Made by a program: the position numbers and the translations under genes. DNA of 64,000 bases from DASZKW01 sp035552775 (GTDB lineage Bacteria; Actinomycetota; Acidimicrobiia; Acidimicrobiales; Palsa-688). Under the pieces are notes generated by a model. That model was not told the origin of the DNA and did not search any database. It saw nothing but the letters and a program-made list of their open reading frames with translations. Position 1 is the first letter of the stretch, and each line of letters opens with the position of its first letter. The stretch lies in contig DASZKW010000070.1 in the NCBI GenBank assembly GCA_035552775.1, positions 15,276 through 79,275 of the forward strand, given 5' to 3'. This document shows positions 50,019-58,246 of this stretch, piece after piece.

Positions 50019-50908
50019 CCGGAGAAACTGCTGTCACTTTGCACCCTCTTACGGAACAGCCGCTCTCCGGGCCGGTCCCGGCGGTAACGTCGCGCGACGC
50101 GGCGGTCAGGGTTGGCGGCCGGATGTTGTGGAGCGGCGTCGACCTCGACGTGGCGACCGGTGAGTTCGTGGCCATCCTCGGCCCGAACGGGGTCGGCAAG
50201 TCCACCTTGGTCAAAGCGATCCTCGGTTTGCTACCGCTCGCGGCCGGCCGCCTCGTTGTCCTTGGACGACCACCGGGTAAGGCAGCGCACCGGATCGGGT
50301 ACCTCCCGCAGCGACGCAGCTTCGATCCCGGACTACGGGTTCGGGGACTCGATGTGGTCCGCTGCGGTCTCGACGGCGACCGGTGGGGACTCCCGGTCCC
50401 CGGCGCCGGCCGGCTTTCAGCCCGGGGGCGCCGAGCCACGGCCCGGATCGACGAGGTCATTGACCTGGTCGACGCCAGCGGCTACGCCCACCGACCGGTC
50501 GGGCAGCTCTCCGGCGGTGAGCAGCAACGCCTGCTGATCGCCCAGGCGTTGGTCCGCCGGCCCGAGCTGCTCGTCCTAGACGAGCCGCTCGACAGCCTCG
50601 ACCTTCCCAACCAGGGGGCCGTGGCCGGATTGATCGCCCGGATCAGCCGGACCGAGGCGGTCACTGTCCTCATGATCGCCCATGATGTCAACCCGATTCT
50701 CTCCTACCTCGACCGGGTCATCTACATCGCAGCGGGTGGCACCATCTCCGGAAGCCCGGCGGAGGTGATCACCAGTCCCACCCTCAGCCGCCTTTACGAC
50801 ACCCCGATCGAGGTCCTACACACTTCTGACGGCCGCCTCGTCGTGGTCGGCCAACCCGAAGCCCCCGCCGTCCACAGCGACCGTCACACCGGGCTCCCGT
50901 ACCCGTGA
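50015..50908 (+). CDS. znuC: Zinc ABC transporter ATP-binding protein
   Basis: A 297-residue ABC ATPase. Walker A is GPNGVGKSTLVKAILG, the signature is QLSGGEQQRLLIAQAL, Walker B is LLVLDEPLDSLD and the H-loop is MIAHDVN. It drives zinc import through the two permeases that follow. The GTG start overlaps the znuA stop (GTGA) and its own stop overlaps the next gene in the same way, so the four genes form one tightly coupled unit. Confidence 0.92.
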   Translation: MTGETAVTLHPLTEQPLSGPVPAVTSRDAAVRVGGRMLWSGVDLDVATGEFVAILGPNGVGKSTLVKAILGLLPLAAGRLVVLGRPPGKAAHRIGYLPQRRSFDPGLRVRGLDVVRCGLDGDRWGLPVPGAGRLSARGRRATARIDEVIDLVDASGYAHRPVGQLSGGEQQRLLIAQALVRRPELLVLDEPLDSLDLPNQGAVAGLIARISRTEAVTVLMIAHDVNPILSYLDRVIYIAAGGTISGSPAEVITSPTLSRLYDTPIEVLHTSDGRLVVVGQPEAPAVHSDRHTGLPYP

Positions 50909-51834
50909 CGTCCGACACCGGCGCCACCACGGGCGCCTCCGGGACGTCGCTCACCTGGAACGTCAGCTCCGACATCAGTCAGGTCCTGTCTTTCCACTTC
51001 ATGGTCAACGCTGTGCGGGCCGGGACCATCATTGCCGTCGCCGCCGCGGTGATCGGCTGGTTCATGGTCCTGCGCCGCCAGAGCTTCGTTGGCCACACCC
51101 TTGCCCTCGTCGCATTCCCCGGCGCGTCGGGGGCGATCTTGTTGGGTGTGTCCGCCACCTTCGGGTACTTCGGGTTCTGTATCGCAGCCGCCCTGCTCAT
51201 CGCCACCGCGCCCCACAGCCAAGGCGACATTCGGTTCTCCGAGGAATCGGCGGTGATCGGAACCGTTCAGGCATTTGCGCTGGCATGCGGGTTCCTCTTC
51301 GTCAGCCTCTACAAAGGTTTCCTCGACGGAATCACCGGGCTCCTCTTCGGCAGCTTCCTCGGGATCACCGACTACCAGGTCATCACCCTCCTCATCGTTG
51401 CGCTGGGCGCCGTAGCGGTGTTGGCTGTCATCGGCCGACCGCTGTTCTTCGCGTCGATTGACCCCGCCGTGGCCGCCGCACGGGGGGTACCCGTCAGGAC
51501 CCTGTCCGGTATCTTCCTTCTCCTCCTCGGCGTGGCCGCCGCCGAGGTCTCCCAGATCACCGGGGCTCTGCTTGTCTTCGCTCTTCTCGTCATGCCCGCC
51601 GCGGCCGCCGAGCAACTCACCGCCCGGCCCGCCCTCAGCCTGGCGCTCTCGGTGGGGATCGGCCTGGCCGTCACATGGCTCGGGCTCGGTATCGCCTATT
51701 TTTCGGTCTATCCGGTGGGGTTCTTCGTCACCACCTTCGGGTTCGTCTTCTACGTCACCGCCGCCGCCGTCCGCCGTAGCGCCGACCGCCTCGGCCGCCG
51801 CCCCAATCGCTCCGGGATCCCGGTGACCACATGA
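50905..51834 (+). CDS. znuB: Zinc ABC transporter permease, first copy
   Basis: A 309-residue ABC-3 family permease with about eight TM helices. Features are AAAVIGWFMVLRRQSFVGHTLALVAFPGASGA (the EAA-like coupling region), FASIDPAVAAARGVPVRTLSGIFLLLLG and ALLVFALLVMPAAAAEQLT. It begins with a polar Ser/Thr/Gly segment. It probably pairs with the next gene product rather than with itself. Confidence 0.9.
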   Translation: MTSDTGATTGASGTSLTWNVSSDISQVLSFHFMVNAVRAGTIIAVAAAVIGWFMVLRRQSFVGHTLALVAFPGASGAILLGVSATFGYFGFCIAAALLIATAPHSQGDIRFSEESAVIGTVQAFALACGFLFVSLYKGFLDGITGLLFGSFLGITDYQVITLLIVALGAVAVLAVIGRPLFFASIDPAVAAARGVPVRTLSGIFLLLLGVAAAEVSQITGALLVFALLVMPAAAAEQLTARPALSLALSVGIGLAVTWLGLGIAYFSVYPVGFFVTTFGFVFYVTAAAVRRSADRLGRRPNRSGIPVTT

Positions 51835-52748
51835 GCGTCCTCGCCGCCCACCTGGCGTCGGGCGACCCGATCGCCGGAATCGGCCATATGCTGGCCCTGC
51901 CCTTTGAGGTCCGCGCCTACGTCGCCGGCACCCTGATCGCCGCGGCCGCCGGCCTCGTCGGCTACTTCGTCGTCCTGCGGAGCCAGGTCTTTACCGGCGA
52001 TGCCCTGTCCCACGTGGCCTTCACCGGTGCCCTCGCCGCCCTCGCCGCCGGGATCGACCTCCGTGTCGGACTGTTCGCCGCCTGCGTCATCTTCGGGGTG
52101 GCCATATCCGCCCTCGGCCGCGCCGGCCGGCCCGACGACATCGTCATCGGCAATGTGTTCGCGTGGATCCTGGGCCTCGGCGCGTTGTTCCTCACCGTCT
52201 ACACCACCGGCGCCAGCGGCACGGCAGGCGGCAACAACGCCGGCTCAGGTGTCAATGTCCTGTTCGGATCGATCTTCGGGCTCACCAATGGACAGACCAC
52301 CACCGCCGCCGTCATCGCTGCCGGAGTCATCGTGGCGGTCGTCGCCATCGCCCGACCATTGATGTTCGCATCCATAGACGCCGTCGTCGCCGCCGCCCGG
52401 GGGCTCCCTGTCCGAGCCCTCGGGACCGGCTTTTTGATCCTGGCAGGCATCACCGCCGGCGAAGCCACCCAAGCCGTCGGAGCGCTCCTCATCCTCGGAC
52501 TTCTGGCCACGCCGGCCGCCACCGCCCAACGCCTCACCACCCGGCCGTTCCGAGCGTTGTGGGCATCCGCCGGGATCGCCGTCGCATCGATCTGGATCGG
52601 CCTCGCCATCTCCTACGCCAGTTCCAGCGTCCCCCCCTCCTTTGCCATCCTCGCGGTATCCACCGGCATGTACGTCGTCACCCTCACCGCCACCACCGTC
52701 ACCAGCCGACGGCTGTCGAGCGTGCCGGGCTACCAAGGCGAGCGGTAA
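51831..52748 (+). CDS. Zinc ABC transporter permease, second copy
   Basis: A 305-residue ABC-3 permease homologous to the preceding gene: GLVGYFVVLRSQVFTGDALSHVAFTGALAA, FASIDAVVAAARGLPVRALGTGFLILAG and ALLILGLLATPAATAQRLT correspond position by position. The ATG overlaps the upstream stop (ATGA). The two copies have diverged well beyond recent duplication, so a heterodimeric pore is likely. Confidence 0.9.
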   Translation: MSVLAAHLASGDPIAGIGHMLALPFEVRAYVAGTLIAAAAGLVGYFVVLRSQVFTGDALSHVAFTGALAALAAGIDLRVGLFAACVIFGVAISALGRAGRPDDIVIGNVFAWILGLGALFLTVYTTGASGTAGGNNAGSGVNVLFGSIFGLTNGQTTTAAVIAAGVIVAVVAIARPLMFASIDAVVAAARGLPVRALGTGFLILAGITAGEATQAVGALLILGLLATPAATAQRLTTRPFRALWASAGIAVASIWIGLAISYASSSVPPSFAILAVSTGMYVVTLTATTVTSRRLSSVPGYQGER

Positions 52749-52860
52749 CCTGGCAAGACATCGCCCTCCTTCTCAAGTCCAGACTCCCGTCCGGCCGTGC
52801 GGACACCTCCCACCAGGGGATCGGATACTCCTATACACGCCCGCGGATCGAGGACGAGTG

Positions 52861-54063
52861 ATGCGAAACGCTTGGTTCGAAACGGTGGCCGAAGCCCAGC
52901 GGCGCGCCAAGCGGCGCCTGCCTCCGTCGGTGTACGGGGCGCTGCTAGCCGGTTCCGAGCGTGGGCTGACCGCCGAGGACAACACGAAAGCGTTCTCCGA
53001 GCTCGGGTTCGCGCCCCACGTTGCCGGCCTGTCGGCCAAACGGGACCTGTCGACGACCGTGATGGGCCAGGCGGCGTCGATGCCGGTGGTTATCTCCCCG
53101 ACCGGCGTGCAGGCCGTGCACCCAGAGGGGGAATTGGCGGTGGCGCGCGCCGCGGCGGCCCGAGGGGTGCCGATGGGGCTCAGTTCGTTCGCCAGCCAGT
53201 CGATCGAGGACATCTGCGCGGCCAACCCACAGACCTTCTTCCAGATGTATTGGCTCGGGAGCCGCGACGCGCTGCTCGCCAGGATGGAAAGGGCCCGGGC
53301 TGCAGGGGCCGTTGGTCTTATCGTGACGTTGGACTGGTCGTTCTCCAACGGTCGTGACTGGGGATCGCCGATTATCCCAGAAACCATTGACCTCAAGGCT
53401 GCGCTGCATTTCGCTCCCGAAGCCCTGTCCCACCCGCGCTGGCTATACGGCTTTGCCCGAACCGGCAAAGCCCCCCGGCTCACCACCCCCAACCTGACCG
53501 CCCCCGGCGGGACCCCGCCAACATTCTTCGCCGCCTACGGGGAGTGGATGCAAACACCCCCACCGACGTGGGACGACGTCGCCTGGATGCGCGAGCAGTG
53601 GGGTGGGCCGTTCATGCTCAAAGGCGTCACCCGCACCGATGACGCCCGACGCGCCGTGGACGCCGGCGTCACGGCCATCTCGGTATCCAACCACGGGGGT
53701 AACAACCTCGATGGCACCCCGGCCAGCATCCGCATGCTCCCCGCTGTGGCCCACGCCGTCGGCGACACCGTCGAAGTCCTGGTCGATGGTGGGATACGCC
53801 GTGGCAGCGACGTCGTCAAGGCGGTCGCCCTCGGTGCCCGCGCCGTAATGATAGGGCGGGCCTACCTGTGGGGCCTCGCCGCCAACGGCCAAGCCGGCGT
53901 CGAGAACGTCCTCGACATCCTCCGGGGCGGGATCGATTCCGCCGTCCTCGCGCTGGGTCGCAACTCTGTCCGCGACCTCGGCCCCGAGGACATCATCATC
54001 CCCCCCGGCTTCACACCGTTAGCACCGGCCTCGGCACAGGAAGGTCCTCCGACGGGGGGGTGA
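52861..54063 (+). CDS. mftD: MftD-like FMN-dependent alpha-hydroxy-acid dehydrogenase family protein
   Basis: A 400-residue FMN TIM-barrel protein. Segments RNAWFETVAEAQRRAKRRLP, AFSELGFAPHVAGLSAKRDL, STTVMGQAASMPVVISPTGV, FFAAYGEWMQTPPPTWDD, AISVSNHGGNNLDGTPASIR and GRAYLWGLAANGQAGVENVL fit the mycobacterial LldD1/MftD group far better than true lactate dehydrogenases. MftD oxidises the mycofactocin precursor. No mftA, B, C, E or F is present in the window, so it may serve a cluster elsewhere. The ATG at 52861 follows an AGGACGAGTG-type site. The end of the window's zinc operon lies 112 bases upstream. Confidence 0.85.
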   Translation: MRNAWFETVAEAQRRAKRRLPPSVYGALLAGSERGLTAEDNTKAFSELGFAPHVAGLSAKRDLSTTVMGQAASMPVVISPTGVQAVHPEGELAVARAAAARGVPMGLSSFASQSIEDICAANPQTFFQMYWLGSRDALLARMERARAAGAVGLIVTLDWSFSNGRDWGSPIIPETIDLKAALHFAPEALSHPRWLYGFARTGKAPRLTTPNLTAPGGTPPTFFAAYGEWMQTPPPTWDDVAWMREQWGGPFMLKGVTRTDDARRAVDAGVTAISVSNHGGNNLDGTPASIRMLPAVAHAVGDTVEVLVDGGIRRGSDVVKAVALGARAVMIGRAYLWGLAANGQAGVENVLDILRGGIDSAVLALGRNSVRDLGPEDIIIPPGFTPLAPASAQEGPPTGG

Positions 54064-54307
54064 TGCGTGTCAGGCGCTTGACGGAAAGCTCACCTCGATG
54101 TCAAGGCCGCCTTCGACTTTCGACGGCGGGGGCGTGGATGTCGAGGTGCCCGTCGCAACCTAATCCGGCGCCGAGGCCATGGAATGGGACGGCTGGAAAC
54201 AGACTCGTGAAGGCGCGCCGCAGCGTCGAATGCCTCCGTCGGCCGGTGCGGCGGGTGAAGTCTCGATCTCCGCTGGGATGCCCATCGTCGGGTGCATGGA
54301 TTCGGAC
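54064..54307. other. Gene-free stretch after mftD
   Basis: No ORF with recognisable protein features, tRNA fold or strong hairpin was found here. Short patches such as CTTCGACTTTCGACGGCG are repetitive. It appears to be part of the remnant zone that runs up to the Wadjet operon. Confidence 0.5.
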
Positions 54308-54586
54308 CTACTCACGCTTGAGCGAGATCGCTAAAACCGGCTTACAAAGGCGAGCGTAGATCGGCCAGATATTGCCACCATGGCAGCGGAAGTTGATGCT
54401 GTCACCATCGGCCACCCCGAAGGAGCGTTCTTGACTCGAATATCGGCCTGCGCGTAGTCGGAGGCTGTGACGTTCCGGCTCGATGGGAATCTCGATGGTT
54501 TCGTGGTAGGAGATCGAGCCGGCGCCCTTACCGTCGACCAAGATCTCGAATGGCCGGCGTCGCAGCTCAATGCCGAACCCCAGCTC
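54308..54586 (-). pseudogene. Remnant of a small conserved beta-rich domain protein
   Basis: An open frame without a convincing start reads ELGFGIELRRRPFEILVDGK, then IEIPIEPERHSLRLRAGRYS, SFGVADGDSINFRCHGGNIW and ends KPVLAISLKRE. This resembles a small actinobacterial domain of unknown function (VDG-x-x-x-G-x-I, PV-x-PG-x-H-x-LR-x-x-x-GRYSS). The 5' part runs into the neighbouring VOC remnant and part of the C-terminal region (IYARLCKP) seems altered compared with the pattern I recall. Confidence 0.45.
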
Positions 54587-54737
54587 GCGGGCCGATCACA
54601 CGGCCGGTGGCTGGCTGCCAGGTGATGCCGTACCGATCGCGCGAGTCGGGGAAGATCGAGCAGTACCAGGTGACGGCCTCCTCAGCTTGCCCTGGTGATC
54701 TCCGCAGAACATGAAGACCGGGACGAGATTGCGCACG
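54567..54737 (-). pseudogene. Frameshifted and internally deleted VOC/PhnB-like gene
   Basis: A GTG at 54737 with GGAGG upstream begins RNLVPVFMFCGDHQGK. One base appears lost near 54687; in the next frame the text continues with AEEAVTWYCSIFPDSR, the normal PhnB/3-demethylubiquinone methyltransferase-like sequence. It then jumps to DRYGITWQPATGRV, which belongs near the C-terminus, so about 70-80 residues are missing. Both lesions point to a dead gene. Confidence 0.6.
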
Positions 54738-54937
54738 GCTAGACCTCCACGGTTGAACCGGTCAAGCTGCCCGCCGATCACCTGAGCTTCCACCGAGCTT
54801 GCGACCTTGATGGCGTCAGGGTCCAGCCGGGAGATGGCCATGGGATCGCGCGTCGGCTCGGTCGCCACCGGGCGCCCACACCGTGGCCGACGGCGGCCAG
54901 GTCGCCGATTGCATAGTCCGATGCCGGCCTCGCCGGG

Positions 54938-55072
54938 GATCCGGACCCAGGGCAGCTCCTGGCGCATCTTGCTCAGCTCGTCGCCACGCCGCGTCTGTGC
55001 CTTCTCGGCCTCGAGCAACTGCAGGCGAGCTGCGAGCCACTCCTCACGTGTTCCGACCTTGTGATCAGTCAT
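54938..55072 (-). pseudogene. N-terminal remnant of a DUF899 (thioredoxin-like) gene
   Basis: An ATG at 55072 with AGGAGA upstream starts MTDHKVGTREEWLAARLQLL, then EAEKAQTRRGDELSKMRQEL and PWVRI, which is the DUF899 N-terminus. After about 45 codons the match stops and unrelated sequence follows (PGEAGIGLCNRRPGRRRPR). The thioredoxin-like body of about 200 residues is missing. The intact ribosome site and start suggest a deletion rather than slow decay. Confidence 0.65.
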
Positions 55073-55447
55073 TGGTTGTCTCCTTTCTCACACCATTGGC
55101 ATGGGATCGGCCGTTGCCGTGAGTCCCCGGATGACCCCACGACGCCAACAGCGACAGTCCCATGAGGCTGGTACAACCCATGCACGGGGGTCCCACCACC
55201 GCCAGACGGCGACATACGACCCGGCGAACACCAGCACGCGCTATCGCAAGGTGGCGTGCATCATCTGGTCGCCGCTTGGCTGGGCGGTGACCGCTCCGTG
55301 GTCGGCTCCCGGGCACCCCAATTCAGGATCGAGGGGACGCTCCGTTTGACCCTCTTCACACCCTCCACCATGCCACGGCCGGAACAACTCGGCATGACCT
55401 GCCGAGGCGGGCGGCTTACCCTCCGCCACAGCGTCACACCCCCTCGT
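55073..55447. other. Upstream region of the Wadjet operon, no recognised gene
   Basis: About 375 bases between the DUF899 remnant and the first Wadjet gene. Both strands have short open frames but none has recognisable protein features. No hairpin, integrase site or repeat stands out. It must hold the Wadjet promoter at its right end. Confidence 0.5.
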
Positions 55448-55453
55448 TAGATT
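55448..55453 (+). promoter_or_regulatory. Probable -10 of the Wadjet operon, leaderless start
   Basis: TAGATT fits TANNNT and is followed by exactly 7 bases before the GTG start at 55461, the spacing expected for a leaderless mRNA. No ribosome site is visible upstream of the GTG, which supports this reading. There is no good -35 box. Confidence 0.45.
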
Positions 55454-55460
55454 CATACCC

Positions 55461-57014
55461 GTGGAGCGAAGACTCTGGAGAGGCGTGGACGCGGACCTCT
55501 TCCGCTTCACCACGACCGAGCTACAGGACCTGCACCTCGCCATCATGTTCGCCTTCGAACAGGCGGCCGTGCTGGCGCCGGCCCTCGGCCTGGACCAGAT
55601 CCGGACCGCCCTGAGCGGAGTCGGGTGGGACGACATGATCCCCGACGAGGTGCTCCAGCGGGCCCTCGCCTCGCTGACCGGGTGGCAACTGTTGGAGGTC
55701 ACGCAGGACCACGCCGCCCGCTATGCCACGCCGGAGGAGTTCGAGCGAAAGAACCTGCACTGGTCGCTCACCCAGCGCGGTGAGGCAGCCGTCTCGGGCG
55801 TCCTCCGCGCTCTCAACTCGCTTCACCACGCCGTCGGGCTGCAGGCCGCCGTCCTCGACGCCATCGGGGACGGCCTCTCGGACGTCGCCGACCTGCTGAA
55901 GACACCACCCACACCGGAGGCCAACGCCCGCATCCACATCACCCTCGCCCAGGTCGAACAGCACCTTTCGGCGTTGGTCACGAGCGTCCGCCAATTCAAC
56001 GGTCACCTCCAGCGGCTGCTCCGGGAGGACGGCACCGACGACATCCTCTTCGCCGACATCAAGCGCCGCACCATCGGCTACCTGGAGGAATACGTAGAAG
56101 GAGTCGAGCGGCCCCACCGGTGCCTGGTCAACGCCATCGAGCGAGTCGAGTCCTTCGGCCTATCGACGGTCTTCGACCGGGCCCTGTCCGGCGCCAACCT
56201 GGCTCCCGTCACCGGAGGTGACCCCGGACCGGCGTGGCTGGCTGAGCGAACACGCCACTGGCAGGCGCTCCGGGTCTGGTTCTCCCCCGAACAGGCCGAG
56301 GCGCCCCTCATCTTCGGACTCCTTGACGTGGCCCGCAGCGCCATCATCGAACTGCTCCGGGTGCTCGAGCGGCGGTGGGACAGCCGGCGCCGGTCGGCCT
56401 CCGTCGCCAACGACTTCCAGGCCCTGGCCGGCTGGTTCGCCGCCGCCCCGGGCGATGACGACGCCCACCGCCTGTTCGCGGCAGCTTTCGGGTTGTGGCC
56501 GGCTCGCCACGCCCACATCCCCGCCCCCGACGGCGAGGCCACAGGCCCCGGAGTCACCTGGTGTGCCGCTGTGGCGGCCGAGGTCGCCCCCGCCCTGCGC
56601 ACCACCGGCACCCTGGCCCAGCGCGGCCCCGCCCGCAGGATCGGGGACCCCGCCGCGCTACGCGCTGTGCGGCAGCGGGTCCAGGCCGAGGCGCTGGCCG
56701 ACCACGAAGCCTTGCGGGCCAGCCTGACCACCGCCGGGGCCGTCCGGTTGTCCTCCTTCGGAAGCCTTCCCGCGGCCGCATTCTCCGAGCTGCTTTCCCT
56801 CCTGGCGGCCGGACTGGATGGGCCGCTGGGGACAGACGGGTGCCGTCATGCCCTGTCGAGCGACGGGCGGGTCGAGGTCATTCTTCGCGATCCGGGGGAT
56901 GGGCACACCGCCACGGTTGCCACCGGGGCCGGCCAGTTGCGGGGACCCGATCTGCTCGTGACCATCGCGCTAGCCGGCGCCGAGAGCGACATGCAGGACG
57001 AGATCGGTGCCTGA
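55461..57014 (+). CDS. jetA: Wadjet defence protein JetA (DUF2397/TIGR02677 type)
   Basis: 517 residues. The N-terminal DADLFRFTTTELQDLHLAIMFAFEQ, DMIPDEVLQRALASLTGWQLLEV and HWSLTQRGEAAV give the winged-helix start of TIGR02677 proteins; a long helical middle (VEQHLSALVTSVRQFNGHLQRLL, TIGYLEEYVEGVERPHRCL) follows. By analogy with MukF/MksF it is the kleisin that bridges the SMC-like JetC dimer. It overlaps jetB by 8 bases. The four-gene order 02677-02678-02680-02679 is complete here. Confidence 0.88.
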   Translation: MERRLWRGVDADLFRFTTTELQDLHLAIMFAFEQAAVLAPALGLDQIRTALSGVGWDDMIPDEVLQRALASLTGWQLLEVTQDHAARYATPEEFERKNLHWSLTQRGEAAVSGVLRALNSLHHAVGLQAAVLDAIGDGLSDVADLLKTPPTPEANARIHITLAQVEQHLSALVTSVRQFNGHLQRLLREDGTDDILFADIKRRTIGYLEEYVEGVERPHRCLVNAIERVESFGLSTVFDRALSGANLAPVTGGDPGPAWLAERTRHWQALRVWFSPEQAEAPLIFGLLDVARSAIIELLRVLERRWDSRRRSASVANDFQALAGWFAAAPGDDDAHRLFAAAFGLWPARHAHIPAPDGEATGPGVTWCAAVAAEVAPALRTTGTLAQRGPARRIGDPAALRAVRQRVQAEALADHEALRASLTTAGAVRLSSFGSLPAAAFSELLSLLAAGLDGPLGTDGCRHALSSDGRVEVILRDPGDGHTATVATGAGQLRGPDLLVTIALAGAESDMQDEIGA

Positions 57015-58242
57015 CCTGGCTCTTGAGGAGCACCTCGCGTCGGAACGGTCGCTCGCCGTCCGGACCCTGCTGGCCCACCCGGTCGTCGACTCCGGAGACG
57101 ACCCCGACGCCTTCCGGCAGATCGCCCGCCACGCCTCCTGGTTAGCCGAATACTTCGAGGCAGCGTGCGGCTGGGCGCTCACCGTAGACACGGCGTCGGG
57201 CTACGCCCGGTTGGCCAAGCGGGCCCCGGCCGGTCCTGACGTCACCCGACCGCTACGCCGGACCAGGGGGCAATCCGCCCCCTTCGACCGCCGGCGCTAC
57301 CAGCTGCTGTGCCTCATCTGCGCCGAACTGGTGCGCCACCCGGTGACCACGGTCGGCCTGCTCGCTTCCGCGGTTGCCGGCACGGCCGGGCTCGAGACCG
57401 GCAAGTACGGGGAGCGGTCGGCCTTCGTCGACGCCCTGCTCGTGCTCCGCTCGTGGGGCGCGCTCGGGGTGGAAGGCGGAGAGGTGGAGGCATTCCTGGA
57501 CAGTGACCGGGCCAACGCCATCCTCTCCGCGGACACCGCCCGGCTGCATCGTCTCATCGTCAGCGCCGTCGCACCCAGCACCCTGCCCGGCGACGTCGAC
57601 TTCACCGAGGTGGTGGAGCGGTTGCTGGGCGAGCCCCGCTACCAGTCGGCCCCGGACGGCGAACCGAGCGAGATGAGCGACGAGGCTCGCAACCGGCGGG
57701 CTCGCCACCTGCTCGCTCGCCGGCTCCTCGACGATCCGGTGGTGTACTACGACGATCTGTCCGGCATCGAAATCGACTACGCTTCCAGCCCGAGCGGAAA
57801 ACGATGGTTGCGGCAGCGAGCCCGCGAGGGGGGGTTCGAGCTGGAGGAGCGGGCGGAGGGGATGCTGGCGGTCGATACCGACGGCGTGGCGACGGACGTG
57901 CGCTTTCCGGCCCCCGCCGGCAACGCCCACCAGTTGGCGCTGCTACTGGCCGACCGCCTGATCGAGACCACGCTCGCCGGTGCCCGCCAACTCACCCGGC
58001 TCGACGCCGATCAACTGGAGGCCGAGGTCGCCGCCATCATGGCCCGCTATCCGGGCTGGGCCCGAGGACAACGCGAGGAAGGCGGGCCGGAGCGCCTCGC
58101 CCGCGAGGCGGTCGACCTGCTGGTGTCGTTCGGTCTGGCCGTTTGCGGGCCGGACGGGTCGGTGCTCGCCCGGCCGGCCCTGGCCCGCTACCGCACCGCC
58201 GAACCGGTCGTGAGCTCCGCACCGACACTGTGGGAGGACTGA
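57007..58242 (+). CDS. jetB: Wadjet defence protein JetB (DUF2398/TIGR02678 type)
   Basis: 411 residues. Segments EEHLASERSLAVRTLLAHPV, FRQIARHASWLAEYFEAACG, GYARLAKRAPAG, FDRRRYQLLCLICAELVRHP and DPVVYYDDLSGIEIDYASSPSG are characteristic of the TIGR02678 family. In Wadjet complexes JetB corresponds to the MukE/MksE-like KITE subunit that binds the kleisin. The GTG start overlaps jetA and the gene ends 4 bases before jetC. Confidence 0.88.
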   Translation: MPDLALEEHLASERSLAVRTLLAHPVVDSGDDPDAFRQIARHASWLAEYFEAACGWALTVDTASGYARLAKRAPAGPDVTRPLRRTRGQSAPFDRRRYQLLCLICAELVRHPVTTVGLLASAVAGTAGLETGKYGERSAFVDALLVLRSWGALGVEGGEVEAFLDSDRANAILSADTARLHRLIVSAVAPSTLPGDVDFTEVVERLLGEPRYQSAPDGEPSEMSDEARNRRARHLLARRLLDDPVVYYDDLSGIEIDYASSPSGKRWLRQRAREGGFELEERAEGMLAVDTDGVATDVRFPAPAGNAHQLALLLADRLIETTLAGARQLTRLDADQLEAEVAAIMARYPGWARGQREEGGPERLAREAVDLLVSFGLAVCGPDGSVLARPALARYRTAEPVVSSAPTLWED

Positions 58243-58246
58243 TCCG

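Noticed and set aside
52861..54063. Calling the FMN protein an L-lactate dehydrogenase that feeds the rhamnose pathway
   Set aside because: Diagnostic segments match MftD/LldD1, and LutABC already supplies lactate oxidation.
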